Source: Rickettsiales bacterium
Lineage (GTDB): Bacteria; Pseudomonadota; Alphaproteobacteria; G027485855
Assembly: GCA_027485855.1 (NCBI GenBank)
Contig: JAIXQD010000001.1
Span: 455,575-519,574 of the forward strand
DNA: 64,000 nucleotides
Reading direction: 5' to 3'
Position 1 is the stretch's first letter. Each line of letters begins with the position of its first letter. The translations under genes and the position numbers were made by a program. Positions 10,520-19,522 of the stretch are shown here, piece after piece. Below the pieces are notes generated by a model. That model did no database searches, was not told the DNA's origin, and was given only the letters and a program-made list of their open reading frames with translations.

Positions 10520-11242
10520 CTAAAAACTATTCAGTGTTGTAGGCTTGATATTTAAGGCAAACACCGCCGATTGCCCAGCCCATGGCTGAGTAATGGGCGA
10601 TAAATGCTGCAAGGCAAAGCCGGCTTTTTCTATCAGCGCTAAGGGTGCCGCCACATGCTCCCATGATAAACAATCCCAATGGTCGGGCAGATGTCGTGGT
10701 GTGTCCTTGGTGCCGTTATTGATTTCAAGCATAAAACGGCCATCGGGGCGCAGCACGCGCTGTATCTCGGCCAGCACAGTAAAAGGCTCAAGCATGTGAT
10801 CGAAGCAGTTGGTAAAGACCAAATCAAAACTGGCATTAGCAAATTGCAATTGGTGAAAATCACCAAAGACCACATATTTATTCATCTGGCCAGGGTTGAG
10901 GTCGATACCAATGGCCACCGCGCCTTGCTCGATAAAGGCCTCAACCTCATGCCCCAGCCTTGCGCCTAAACATAATACTCTGGTGCCGGTGGTGACATGT
11001 TGTGTGGCCTTAATACGCGCTGGCAAAGCCTGACGCAAAATATCTGAATATTTTTGCACCATCTCTGGCTCAAGTTCGAGCTTTGAGGCTTGCAGCAGCA
11101 AATAATCTTCGTAATTTGCATAGGCCCTGCCTTGCAGGCCCGATTGCTCATAGCCGGCCAGCCCCTCAAGGCTAACGAATTTACCCTGATTGAGTTGGGC
11201 TTGAAGCTGTTGCGGGTCGTTTATCGTATCGTTTTTGCTCAT
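10520..11242 (-). CDS. Class I SAM-dependent methyltransferase, substrate unknown
   Basis: A Rossmann-fold methyltransferase of about 240 residues. The SAM-binding glycine loop is in RVLCLGARLGHEVEAF, followed by the acidic ribose-binding residue in VAIGIDLNPG and by the motif FDLVFTNCFDHML. A PDGRFMLEINNG strand-turn completes the core. The start at 11242 (MSKNDTIN) is preferred over an upstream ATG at 11281. Placed 8 bases before lysA, it may be co-transcribed. No substrate can be named; the family covers many small-molecule and RNA targets. Confidence 0.75.
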   Translation of the reverse strand: MSKNDTINDPQQLQAQLNQGKFVSLEGLAGYEQSGLQGRAYANYEDYLLLQASKLELEPEMVQKYSDILRQALPARIKATQHVTTGTRVLCLGARLGHEVEAFIEQGAVAIGIDLNPGQMNKYVVFGDFHQLQFANASFDLVFTNCFDHMLEPFTVLAEIQRVLRPDGRFMLEINNGTKDTPRHLPDHWDCLSWEHVAAPLALIEKAGFALQHLSPITQPWAGQSAVFALNIKPTTLNSF

Positions 11243-11319
11243 GGCCAAAGCTTGCCACAAGCAACGCACCGCGCCAAGCAAGACTTGTCTATTTTGTGTA
11301 ACTGATTAGAATATGCCCC

Positions 11320-11496
11320 ATGGAAAATCTGACCGCGACACATATCGCCTCAATCCTCATGGGCCTCGTTGTGCTCTTTTGGATGGCACCACGCATTTTA
11401 TCGGCTAATCGTGGGCGCGTTTTGCAAAATATTGTGCTGTGGCTGGCTATTTTTGCCGCGCTCGGTTTGGTTTATAAAATTTTTGGGCCCTTTTAA
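11320..11496 (+). CDS. 58-residue membrane protein, function unknown
   Basis: Short frame starting MENLTATHIASILMGLVVLF and ending KIFGPF. Two hydrophobic helices (about residues 8-22 and 38-54) flank a basic loop SANRGRVLQN, predicting a helical hairpin in the inner membrane. The base composition matches neighbours. It is divergent from the methyltransferase gene and convergent with the CinA-like gene. No ribosome site is obvious just upstream (CATATGCCCC), so expression is uncertain. I do not recognise the family. Confidence 0.55.
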   Translation: MENLTATHIASILMGLVVLFWMAPRILSANRGRVLQNIVLWLAIFAALGLVYKIFGPF

Positions 11497-11533
11497 GCTT
11501 AGCCTCTAAAGTTTAATCCCTAGAGTTAAATCC

Positions 11534-12307
11534 CTAGGGCTTAACCTCTATCACCTCAACATTATAGCTCACCAATATAGCGCGGATATCAGCCAGTGCC
11601 GCAGCAATGGCGTCGGCATCGGTGCCGCGCACCACCAGCGACACCGCCGGTTTTTCATTATGAATATGCGGATAGCTGCCAATATTAACTGCCGTATTTT
11701 TTGCTGCCACCAAAGCCAAATCGGCGGCGATGCGGCTTTCACCAATATGCGCCTTGATGCTTTCGCTGAGTAATTTTGGCCCGCCTTGCAAGCGATGACT
11801 GAGCCCACCCAGCATGGCTTGCATGATGTTCGGAATGCCGGCCATGACAAACACATTGTTTATTTGAAAACCCGGTGCACCAGAAACCGGATTATCAATC
11901 AGCTGCGCGCCGTGCGGAATGCGCGCCATGCGCAAGCGCCCCGGTGTGAGCTTTTCTTCTGCGCCATAATAATTGAGCAGGGCCAAGCGAGCTTGGGCAT
12001 TTTCGTCTATCGGCACATTAAAGGCATTGGCCATACAATCGGCGGTGATGTCGTCGTGGGTGGGGCCAATGCCGCCGGTGGTAAACACATAATCATAGCG
12101 CCCCGATAGCGCGCGCACGGCCGCCACAATCTCGGCCTCGATATCGGGCACAATACGCGCTTCAGCCACACGAATGCCCAAAGCCGCCAGCCACTCGGCA
12201 ATATAGGCCAGATTGGCGTCTTTGGTGCGGCCTGACAGGATTTCGTCGCCAATTAACAACACGGCGGCAAGGGGCGTTTGCGTTTCTGCCATAATCATTG
12301 CTTTCAT
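11534..12307 (-). CDS. CinA-like molybdopterin-binding domain protein
   Basis: 257 residues matching the N-terminal MoCF-biosynthesis-like domain of CinA (competence/damage-inducible protein A). Signatures are AAVLLIGDEILSGRTKD at the N-terminus, RIVPDIEAEI, and the glycine-rich loop YVFTTGGIGPTHDD. The C-terminal nicotinamide-nucleotide deamidase domain of full CinA is absent, as is common in alphaproteobacteria. Related proteins hydrolyse nucleotide pyrophosphates such as ADP-ribose, but activity here is not established. In-frame ATGs at 12307, 12298 and 12292 leave the exact start open. Confidence 0.82.
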   Translation of the reverse strand: MKAMIMAETQTPLAAVLLIGDEILSGRTKDANLAYIAEWLAALGIRVAEARIVPDIEAEIVAAVRALSGRYDYVFTTGGIGPTHDDITADCMANAFNVPIDENAQARLALLNYYGAEEKLTPGRLRMARIPHGAQLIDNPVSGAPGFQINNVFVMAGIPNIMQAMLGGLSHRLQGGPKLLSESIKAHIGESRIAADLALVAAKNTAVNIGSYPHIHNEKPAVSLVVRGTDADAIAAALADIRAILVSYNVEVIEVKP

Positions 12308-12359
12308 TACGATTTAGTTATAAAAAGATTTATGACTCTATATATAAGGGCAAAAATCC

Positions 12360-13424
12360 ATGGCGACTAGCACCCAATATAATCCGCAGCTCAAGCTTAA
12401 GGGACTGCTGCAGCGCCGCTTTGGTATTGATAAAACGGTTTATGCCTGGTTCGCCCCCGAATTGCAGCAAGCTTACCGCGATTATCACAGCACCCTTCAG
12501 CTAGAACAGCAAATTGATATGCTGTCTGACGCATGGACACAAAAGCAAGACTCCGCCCATAAAAGTTTTTATGCCGCCTGGCGCGACTGGACCGCCAATG
12601 TGCTGACTATTGACGAGGGCTTTAGCCATTTTTACCCCACCACGGGTGCCAGCGAGCCTTTGCGGCAAATTATTTTTGATTTAGCCGCACAAAACCAAGC
12701 TAAAATTCAACAGGGCCAAACGCCTGCGCGCTTATTTGTTTTTGCGGGTGAGTATGAGGGCGCCCGCGCCATGGCCGAGGCCGCCGGCCTTACGGTTATC
12801 AGCCTGCCACGGGCGCAATGGGCCGATGTTGCCACGCAAATGAACGCCGATGATCTGTTTTACCTCAGCCACCCTAGTGCCATCGATGGCACTGTTTGGG
12901 CCGATTATGACGGCTTTATGCAATCGCTCTCAAAGGCTAATAAGCGCGCACTACTCGATATTACTTATGTGGGCGCTGTTGCCCGCGATTATCATATCGA
13001 CACGCGCCACAGCGCCATCAGCGAAGTTATTTTTAGCCTGAGTAAACCTTTGGGGGCTTATTATTTGCGCATTGGTGGCTGTTTAACCCGCCAAGAAAAT
13101 ATGGCGCTTTTTGGCAATGTCTGGTTTAAAAATCTGCATTCGCTGGGCTATGGCGAGTATCTGCTCAAGCGTTTTGCCGTGCAGGAATTGCCACAAAAAT
13201 ACGCACCGCTGCAAGCCGAGATAACCCAAAATCTGGCGCAGCGCATGGGTGTGCCCTTTACGCCGGCCGATGTGCTGCTGTTAGCAACAGCCGCCAATGT
13301 GCCGATGCGGCCACAAGGTCGGACACTGCCCTATTTAGCGCGTGTAAATGACGGCCAGCAAAATGTAATTCGCATTTGCCTTACGCCTGCGCTTGACAAA
13401 GCCAGCCGCAACATATTGGAATAG
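12360..13424 (+). CDS. PLP-dependent fold-type I enzyme, aminotransferase-like, unassigned
   Basis: 354 residues with the features of a fold-type I PLP enzyme. TTGASEP (~94-100) fits the phosphate-side loop; ALLDITYVGA places the aspartate that contacts the PLP nitrogen at ~D200; and SEVIFSLSKPLGAYYLRIGG puts the Schiff-base lysine at ~K229. It is shorter than typical aminotransferases and I cannot match it to a named subfamily. Six bases after its stop begins a gene for an HExxH protein, so the two are almost surely one operon. No cofactor or biosynthetic genes around it suggest a substrate. Confidence 0.6.
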   Translation: MATSTQYNPQLKLKGLLQRRFGIDKTVYAWFAPELQQAYRDYHSTLQLEQQIDMLSDAWTQKQDSAHKSFYAAWRDWTANVLTIDEGFSHFYPTTGASEPLRQIIFDLAAQNQAKIQQGQTPARLFVFAGEYEGARAMAEAAGLTVISLPRAQWADVATQMNADDLFYLSHPSAIDGTVWADYDGFMQSLSKANKRALLDITYVGAVARDYHIDTRHSAISEVIFSLSKPLGAYYLRIGGCLTRQENMALFGNVWFKNLHSLGYGEYLLKRFAVQELPQKYAPLQAEITQNLAQRMGVPFTPADVLLLATAANVPMRPQGRTLPYLARVNDGQQNVIRICLTPALDKASRNILE

Positions 13425-13429
13425 ACAGT

Positions 13430-14341
13430 ATGAAAAACCTGACGCTCTGCCCCACCGTCCATGATGTTCACCGCGAGATGCGCAAGCTATTGCGCAGCCC
13501 CATTTTTCAGCAATCCTATGACAATGGCGGCTATGTTTATCAAGCGGTTGATCGATACGCCACCATCCCGCGCATTATGGCCGATATGTCGGACACACAC
13601 TTAGAGCAGGCGCATTTTTCAGTGTGGTGGAATGTGCTGACACGCCGCACTTACGATAACCCCGTTATCAGCGACCTTTATTATCTGCATGAAATAACCC
13701 ACGCCAGCGACCTTGCCTATGTGCCCGAGCTCAGCTTTAGCGGCTTTAAGCGCAAAATGCAGGATAATGAGCTGACCGCCAGCGTCACCTCTGAAATTGC
13801 TGCTTACTTTGCCCTGCCCGAGCTGCGCGCACAAAGTTTTAACTTCCCCATTTATGTCGATCGGTTTTTGCAAGATGCGGCCATTAAAAAGCGCTGGCAC
13901 ACCGACCCCGAAAATCTTATCCATGAATTGCGCGAAAAACGGCGCGATATCATGCTGGGGCTTGAGGCCGACAAGCTTGATGATGTGGAGCTATGGATCC
14001 ATCGCTATGCCGAGCAAAATGAGCAATGGGCGCTGATTTGGCGTAAGCGCTTCCGCGAAGTGGAAAGCGCCATGCTGACATTGCGGCAAGATATTGCCAC
14101 AAAGCCACACCAACGCGCTGCGGCCTTACAAAAATATGTGCAGTGGCTGACTTCGGCGCAAGTTTGCGGCCAAGGCGATATCCCCTTCCCGCTTGAGGCC
14201 GAGCAATTTGCCAAAATATACTGGCACAATAAACATGAGTTTGAAAAACTGGCCACAGCCCTTACCCCAACTAAACTGGCGCCAGCAAAGCCAGCACCAG
14301 CAAAGCCTGCGCCAGATCAGACCGAAGCGCCAAAGCTATAA
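13430..14341 (+). CDS. HExxH-motif protein, probable metalloprotein, unassigned
   Basis: 303 residues. The motif YYLHEITHASD (~85-94) is an HExxH zinc-binding helix; downstream glutamates in DNELTASVTSEIAAYF (~112-127) could supply a third ligand. The rest is predicted helical with many aromatic and charged residues. The C-terminus is a low-complexity tail with repeated PAKPA units. No signal peptide or membrane segment is visible, so a cytoplasmic location is likely. It is encoded 6 bases after the PLP enzyme. I do not recognise the family; a metallopeptidase or metal-dependent hydrolase is possible but unproven. Confidence 0.6.
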   Translation: MKNLTLCPTVHDVHREMRKLLRSPIFQQSYDNGGYVYQAVDRYATIPRIMADMSDTHLEQAHFSVWWNVLTRRTYDNPVISDLYYLHEITHASDLAYVPELSFSGFKRKMQDNELTASVTSEIAAYFALPELRAQSFNFPIYVDRFLQDAAIKKRWHTDPENLIHELREKRRDIMLGLEADKLDDVELWIHRYAEQNEQWALIWRKRFREVESAMLTLRQDIATKPHQRAAALQKYVQWLTSAQVCGQGDIPFPLEAEQFAKIYWHNKHEFEKLATALTPTKLAPAKPAPAKPAPDQTEAPKL

Positions 14342-14400
14342 GGCGGGCTCTTATTTAAAGCCCCTCTTGTCCAAAGCTAGCTAAAGCCTTAGATTAGCGC

Positions 14401-15228
14401 ATGACCAATATCGCCGCTGACGACCCTGAAGAATATGGCCGCCCCATTGCGCTGCACGATGAAGCTGGCTTTGCTGGCATGCGGGTAGCAGGCAGGTTAG
14501 CCGCTGCCTGCCTTGATATGATTACCCCCCATGTGCAGCCCGGTATTACCACAGCAGCCCTCGATAAATTATGCGAAGAGTTTATCCGCGATCATGGCGC
14601 CATTCCGGCTTGTATTGGCTATAAGGGCTATCAGCACGCCACCTGCATTTCGCTTAATCATGTGGTTTGTCATGGCATACCGGGTGAGCGCATTTTGCAA
14701 GATGGCGATATTCTGAATATCGATGTCACCGCCATTGTCGATGGTTGGTATGGCGACACCAGCCGCATGTATTACGCAGGCGATAAAATTCCGCTGCGCG
14801 CGCGCAAATTATGCGAAGTGACCTACGAGGCCATGATGCGCGGCATTGCTGTCGCCAAACCAGGTGCCACCACAGGCGATATTGGTGCGGCCATTCAGAC
14901 TTATGCCGAAGCGCATCGTTTCTCTGTGGTGCGTGATTTTTGTGGCCATGGGCTTGGCCGGGTTTTTCATGATGCCCCCTCCATTATGCATTATGGCAAA
15001 AGCGGCGAAGGCGTTGTGCTGCAAACCGGTATGTTTTTCACCATAGAGCCCATGATAAATGCCGGCCGCTATGATGTTAAAGTTTTGGCCGATGGCTGGA
15101 CCGCTGTCACCCGCGATAAGTCGCTTTCGGCGCAATTTGAGCATGCCATTGGCATTACCGACACCGGCGCCGAGATTTTTACTTTATCGCCTCAAGGCTT
15201 TACCCAGCCTCCTTATGAATCTAGATAA
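14401..15228 (+). CDS. map: Methionine aminopeptidase, type I
   Basis: Removes the initiator methionine from nascent proteins using a dinuclear metal centre. The 275 residues contain the metal-binding aspartates in LNIDVTAIVDGWYGDTSR, the histidine in FCGHGLGRVFHD, and the glutamates in FTIEPM and AQFEHAIGIT. HATCISLNHVVCHGIP is the type I substrate-side loop. radC begins inside its last codons (14-base overlap), so the pair is likely co-transcribed, an arrangement seen in other alphaproteobacteria. Confidence 0.96.
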   Translation: MTNIAADDPEEYGRPIALHDEAGFAGMRVAGRLAAACLDMITPHVQPGITTAALDKLCEEFIRDHGAIPACIGYKGYQHATCISLNHVVCHGIPGERILQDGDILNIDVTAIVDGWYGDTSRMYYAGDKIPLRARKLCEVTYEAMMRGIAVAKPGATTGDIGAAIQTYAEAHRFSVVRDFCGHGLGRVFHDAPSIMHYGKSGEGVVLQTGMFFTIEPMINAGRYDVKVLADGWTAVTRDKSLSAQFEHAIGITDTGAEIFTLSPQGFTQPPYESR

Positions 15229-15895
15229 AGACCTGCATAGCGGTCACCGCGACAGATTGCGCCAAAGGCTGCTGCAACAAGGCCATGGCGCTTTATCCGA
15301 CCATGAGGTTTTAGAATTACTGCTTTTCTCGGCCATTCCACGGCGCGACACAAAACCATTGGCCAAGCAATTGCTGCATCAGTTCAAAGATTTGCGCGGC
15401 GTTATTCAAGCATCACCCGAGCAGCTGGCGGACTTAATAAAAAGCGATAACCCGATTGCTTTGCTGAAAGGCGTTGAGGCTTTATGGCAACGCCTCGGCA
15501 AAACCGCTATTTTGAAAAAGCCCATGCTGGCCAGCTGGCAAGAGGTGGTCGCTTATTTACAAAGCGTTATGGGCCACGAGCCCACCGAGCAATTTCGTAT
15601 TTTGTTTTTAGACTCGCGCAATAAGCTGATCCAAGAAGAAGTGCAAAGTCGCGGCACCATCGATCATACGCCGCTTTATGTGCGCGAAGTGCTGCGCAGA
15701 GCCCTTGAACTACACGCCAAAGCACTGATTTTAGTACATAATCACCCCAGCGGCGACACCGACCCCAGCGAAGAAGATATTATGCTTACCCGCGAAATCG
15801 TCACAGCCGCACAACTCTTGGCGATTGATGTGCATGACCATCTGATTATTGGCCGCAACAGTGTGAGCAGCTTCAAAAGTTTAGGTTTACTTTAA
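15215..15895 (+). CDS. radC: RadC family protein (JAB/MPN domain)
   Basis: 226 residues. An N-terminal helix-hairpin-helix-like region (LSDHEVLELLLFSAIPRRDT) is followed by the MPN/JAMM domain with ALILVHNHPSGDTDPSEED, the metal-binding HxHPSGxxxPSxxD motif. The start at 15215 (MNLDKDLHSGHRDRL) is the family start; the longer upstream frame runs inside map. RadC was once linked to DNA repair, but its molecular role is unresolved. Translational coupling with map is likely given the overlap. Confidence 0.93.
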   Translation: MNLDKDLHSGHRDRLRQRLLQQGHGALSDHEVLELLLFSAIPRRDTKPLAKQLLHQFKDLRGVIQASPEQLADLIKSDNPIALLKGVEALWQRLGKTAILKKPMLASWQEVVAYLQSVMGHEPTEQFRILFLDSRNKLIQEEVQSRGTIDHTPLYVREVLRRALELHAKALILVHNHPSGDTDPSEEDIMLTREIVTAAQLLAIDVHDHLIIGRNSVSSFKSLGLL

Positions 15896-15940
15896 CGCAA
15901 TTCAGGCTAATTTGACGATTAACTCATCCACCATAGAAAT

Positions 15941-16408
15941 ATGAGCAGATATATGCACAAATTTTTTCGCTTGGCCATTTTGGCGCTGTTGCTCTCGCCG
16001 CTGGCCCTTACAGCCTGCCAGCCGCTCAATGCCAGTCAGGGCACCAATGTTGCCAACACCTCGTTTAATCCTGGGTTCTGGCGCCCCATTAGCCAACGCA
16101 CCATTGATCTTCCCAATGACCGCGCCCAGTGGAAGCTAGAATATGATTTGCGCCAATGTAATTGCGGCAATTTCCCCGGCACAGTGCCACTGCCCGTGCT
16201 GATGGAGTTTACCGCCGATCAAGGCCGCCTGTCTGAAACCAGCAATGCCGCAGCCGCCGTTGATGTGGGCGCACCAAAACCCATGTGCCAAACAGTGCCG
16301 GCACTTGTCGCGCAAGAATGTATGCGCGCCCGTGGCTGGGAGCCAACGCTGTGCGCAGGTCGCCTGCCGCCGGTGGGTGGTGGTTTTGCCTGTAACTTAG
16401 AGCAATAA
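15941..16408 (+). CDS. Predicted lipoprotein, function unknown
   Basis: 155 residues. A signal peptide (FFRLAILALLLSPL) ends in the lipobox LTAC, so the mature protein would begin at the cysteine near residue 26 and be lipid-anchored. The mature part has five further cysteines (including CNCG and a late pair around ECMRAR and LCAGR), suggesting disulfides in the periplasm. It lies in front of purB with a 9-base gap, but no functional link is apparent. An in-frame ATG at 15953 is an alternative start. Confidence 0.7.
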   Translation: MSRYMHKFFRLAILALLLSPLALTACQPLNASQGTNVANTSFNPGFWRPISQRTIDLPNDRAQWKLEYDLRQCNCGNFPGTVPLPVLMEFTADQGRLSETSNAAAAVDVGAPKPMCQTVPALVAQECMRARGWEPTLCAGRLPPVGGGFACNLEQ

Positions 16409-16417
16409 CCGCAGCAA

Positions 16418-17716
16418 ATGATTCCGCGCTACACCCTAGCCGCCATGGCGCAGCTATGGACCGACGAATATAAAGCCAGCCAGTTGCTGGAAATTGAGTG
16501 CCTTGTGGCTGAAGCGCAAGCCGAGCTTGGCATTATCCCCACCAAGGCTGCGCAAGATATTCGTTTGCACGCCAAATTTGACCTCAATCGTGTGGCAGAA
16601 ATTGAGAAAGAAACGCGCCATGATGTGCTGGCGCTGCTGACCAATATCGGCGAGCATCTGCCGCAATCCGCACGGCGCTTTTTGCATTTTGGCCTCACCT
16701 CGTCCGATGTGCTTGATACAGTGCTGGCGCTGCAATTGAAGGCCGCTGCCGATATTTTGCTGGCGGGCTTACAGCAATTATATAATGCCCTCAAAAAACG
16801 CGCGCTGGCCGAGGCTAATACGCTGTGTATGGGGCGCAGCCACGGCATTTTTGCCGAGCCAACCAGCTTTGGCCTAAAGCTGGCGGGCCATGCTTGTGCT
16901 TTTAAGCGCGGCATCATGCGCTTAAAACAGGCCCAAGCCGAGATTAGCTTTATGGCTTTTTCGGGCGCGGTTGGCACCTATGCCACCATCGACCCACGCA
17001 TTGAAAAAAGTGTGGCACAAAAATTGGGGCTAAATTGCGAGCCAGTTTCCACACAAATTATTCCGCGCGACCGTCACGCCCATTTTTTTGCCACGCTCGG
17101 CATTATTGCCAGCAGCATTGAAAACCTTGCCATAGAAATACGGCATCTACAGCGCTCTGAAGTGCGTGAAGCCTACGAGCCTTTTGCCAGTGGCCAAAAA
17201 GGCAGCAGTGCTATGCCGCACAAGCGCAACCCCGTGCTGAGCGAAAATCTAACGGGTCTGGCGCGGCTGGTGCGCGGCATGGTCACGCCTGCACTAGAAA
17301 ATGTCGCCCTGTGGCATGAGCGCGATATCTCGCATAGTGCAGTAGAGCGCGTCATTGCCCCTGATGCCACACAAGCGCTCGATTTTGCGATTATGCGCCT
17401 TGCTACACTGATTGAAAATATGCATATCGACCACAACGCCATGGCCTTTAATGTAAATGCCAGTGGCGGGCTTTATGCCTCGCAGCGTGTGCTGTTAGCC
17501 CTTACTGAAAAGGGCCTAAGCCGCGAAGAGGCCTATGCGCTGGTGCAGCGCGTGGCCTTAAATGTGTGGGATAATCGCGGCGATTTTATGCAAAGCTTGC
17601 AGCAAGAGCCGCTGATAAAACAACAGCTGACCACAGCCGAGCTTGATGCTTTATTTGATAAGAATTTTTACCTAAAAAATATCGATGCACAATTAGCCGC
17701 AGCCCTTATTGACTAA
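16418..17716 (+). CDS. purB: Adenylosuccinate lyase
   Basis: Catalyses two steps of purine synthesis: release of fumarate from SAICAR and from adenylosuccinate. The 432 residues show the fumarase/aspartase superfamily signature GSSAMPHKRNPV with its mobile catalytic loop. Other family features are the HDVLALLTNIGEHL segment with the substrate-binding histidine, HFGLTSSDVLDT, and GRSHGIFAEPTSFG with the general-acid histidine. It starts at ATG 16418, close behind the lipoprotein gene. Confidence 0.97.
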   Translation: MIPRYTLAAMAQLWTDEYKASQLLEIECLVAEAQAELGIIPTKAAQDIRLHAKFDLNRVAEIEKETRHDVLALLTNIGEHLPQSARRFLHFGLTSSDVLDTVLALQLKAAADILLAGLQQLYNALKKRALAEANTLCMGRSHGIFAEPTSFGLKLAGHACAFKRGIMRLKQAQAEISFMAFSGAVGTYATIDPRIEKSVAQKLGLNCEPVSTQIIPRDRHAHFFATLGIIASSIENLAIEIRHLQRSEVREAYEPFASGQKGSSAMPHKRNPVLSENLTGLARLVRGMVTPALENVALWHERDISHSAVERVIAPDATQALDFAIMRLATLIENMHIDHNAMAFNVNASGGLYASQRVLLALTEKGLSREEAYALVQRVALNVWDNRGDFMQSLQQEPLIKQQLTTAELDALFDKNFYLKNIDAQLAAALID

Positions 17717-17722
17717 AAGCTT

Positions 17723-17758
17723 GGCTGATTAATAGCTTGGCGGACTAAGCCATCAGCC
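17723..17758. terminator. Hairpin between convergent purB and D,D-carboxypeptidase genes
   Basis: Arms GGCTGAT (17723-17729) and ATCAGCC (17752-17758), with a weaker inner pairing around AGCTTGG/CTAAGC. It lies in the short gap between convergent genes. There is no clear T-run after it on either side, so terminator function is tentative. Confidence 0.35.
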
Positions 17759-17761
17759 CCA

Positions 17762-18961
17762 TCAAATTTTTACAGCTGGTGCCACAGCCTGAGCCGGGCT
17801 GAGGCTGGCGGGTCGGTTAGCGGCAACAGGCGCTGGCGCCGGCGCCCTCTCTTCGGCCGATACGGGCTCTGCCGATACGGGCTCTGCCGACAGGGGCTCT
17901 GCCGATACGGGCACATATTGGTAAGTCACTATTGGTTGCGGGTTATCGGTGCGGGCATAATCAAGCAATTGCAGCACGCGGTTTGCTGCCGTGCGTCGAT
18001 GCTCGGCACCAAAAACAATGGCGACATATTCGGTGCCATCGGGCGCGCGCTCAAGCGCCACCATGTTATAATTCGAAGCAAAGATGTAACCGGTTTTATG
18101 GCCCAATAAGCGTGGGTCATCTTGGCACAGCCAGCAATTATCGCGCACGCGGCCATTGGGCAAACGATGTTGGCGGGCGCCAATGTAAGTTCTGAAATAT
18201 TGCGGATAATCACGCTGCAGCGCCACAATTAACATCGACATCTCACGCGCTGTGGTCACCTGCTGGGGGTTTGGCAAGCCCGAGGCATTGCGAAACACCG
18301 TTTGCACCGCGCCTAATTCATGCGCTTTATCGGTCATGCGCGCGGCAAAGTCCGCCTCGGTTTCGCCCATAGACTCGGCCAGCATGGTTGTAACATCATT
18401 AGCCGACATACTAAAAATAATGCGCAATGCTTGATCGACCGTCAGCGTTTGCCCTTGGCGCACACCATAAACCACACGCTCTTGCGCCACGGCCGCGGCC
18501 GAAGCGGTGATGCGCGTTTGTGGGGTTAAGCGACCCTCATCCATGGCGGCAAAAATTAAATAAGCGGTCATGAGCTTGGTCATCGAGGCAGGGTGACGCA
18601 ACTCATCAACATCGGTGCCGGCCACCACCTGCCCTGTTTCAACATTATAAATAGCTTCAGCAAAACGGCGATCGGTCTGCCACTGGCTTGCGGGGGCCTC
18701 ACGCACTACATCGAAAGTGGTGGTGGTGGTGGTGCCCGAGGCACTTGGCGCAGGCCTGACGCTCACTGTTGGCTGCGGCGTATAAACAGGGCGCGGCTTA
18801 AGCACCGGCGCAACCGGCAGGCGCGGCGTGGCCGAGGCCGTAACAGTCGCTGTCACGGTTTGTGGTTTGGAAAGCGCGGTCGAAAGAAACAACAGGCCCG
18901 AAATACCACTCAAAACCATCAGCTGACGACGATATTTTTTAAACCAGTAAGCAATACGCAT
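17762..18961 (-). CDS. D-alanyl-D-alanine carboxypeptidase (penicillin-binding protein, S11 family)
   Basis: Trims the terminal D-alanine of peptidoglycan stem peptides. The 399 residues start with a signal or anchor segment (QLMVLSGISGLLFLSTALS), then a Pro/Thr/Val-rich linker with a run of threonines. The catalytic domain has SMTKLM (SxxK), SANDV (SxN) and GHKTGY (KTG). The C-terminal ~60 residues are low-complexity, with SAEPV-type pentapeptide repeats instead of the usual PBP5 beta domain and amphipathic anchor. The mature protein should act in the periplasm. Confidence 0.9.
   Translation of the reverse strand: MRIAYWFKKYRRQLMVLSGISGLLFLSTALSKPQTVTATVTASATPRLPVAPVLKPRPVYTPQPTVSVRPAPSASGTTTTTTFDVVREAPASQWQTDRRFAEAIYNVETGQVVAGTDVDELRHPASMTKLMTAYLIFAAMDEGRLTPQTRITASAAAVAQERVVYGVRQGQTLTVDQALRIIFSMSANDVTTMLAESMGETEADFAARMTDKAHELGAVQTVFRNASGLPNPQQVTTAREMSMLIVALQRDYPQYFRTYIGARQHRLPNGRVRDNCWLCQDDPRLLGHKTGYIFASNYNMVALERAPDGTEYVAIVFGAEHRRTAANRVLQLLDYARTDNPQPIVTYQYVPVSAEPLSAEPVSAEPVSAEERAPAPAPVAANRPASLSPAQAVAPAVKI
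17856..17912. repeat. 15-bp tandem repeat inside the carboxypeptidase gene
   Basis: About 3.8 copies of a GCCGATACGGGCTCT unit (17856-17870, 17871-17885, a variant 17886-17900, partial 17901-17912). On the coding strand it specifies repeated SAEP(V/L) units. The unit is a multiple of three, so copy-number change keeps the frame. Confidence 0.85.
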
Positions 18962-19091
18962 TATAAACCTTTATTGTTATGGCGATTATATCTTGCCAAA
19001 ATTTTTGGCAAATTTTGTCCGCTAAAACAACATAAAGTTATTGTGCGTTGCAAAAACTGGTAATTTTATTAGCCCTGCTCAATCAGGCTGG

Positions 19092-19415
19092 CTAGTTACC
19101 CGCCTGCAATTGTGCCTTGGCCTCTTTCAGGCAATGCTCATATTTGGTTTGCAAAGCAATTTCAGCCTGTGGCTTGCCGGCAGCGGTAAGGTCGGCGCCA
19201 ACTTTGCCTAAAAGATCAGCAATGCCGGGCTCATCCATATCGGCCATTACACAGCTTTTGGCATAGGCTTCAGCATCGGGGCCGACTTTGCCTAAAAGCT
19301 CGGCCACCCACAAACCAAGCAGTTTAGCCGCTCGGCTTTGTGCCTTAAAATTGAACTCTTCATCATGTTTGAACTTATTTTCAAAATTTTTGCTGCGGTC
19401 TTCAAAACTATTCAT
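19092..19415 (-). CDS. F1-ATPase inhibitor zeta subunit (DUF1476)
   Basis: 107-residue helical protein beginning MNSFEDRSKNFENKFKHDEE. The N-terminus FEDRxKxFExKFxxDEE and the phrase KLLGLWVAELLG are hallmarks of DUF1476. This is the alphaproteobacterial zeta inhibitor of the F1F0-ATP synthase, whose N-terminus blocks ATP hydrolysis. In this class the gene commonly neighbours purC, and here it lies divergently, 107 bases from it. Confidence 0.88.
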   Translation of the reverse strand: MNSFEDRSKNFENKFKHDEEFNFKAQSRAAKLLGLWVAELLGKVGPDAEAYAKSCVMADMDEPGIADLLGKVGADLTAAGKPQAEIALQTKYEHCLKEAKAQLQAGN

Positions 19416-19522
19416 TTTATCCTCAAAGCTGGATGGTTAAAAAATCATGGTGAGTATAGCCTAAGCTGCTATAAAGGGGCAATTACAGATAATCCATTAT
19501 AAAATAAAGGCCAAATTCGCCC

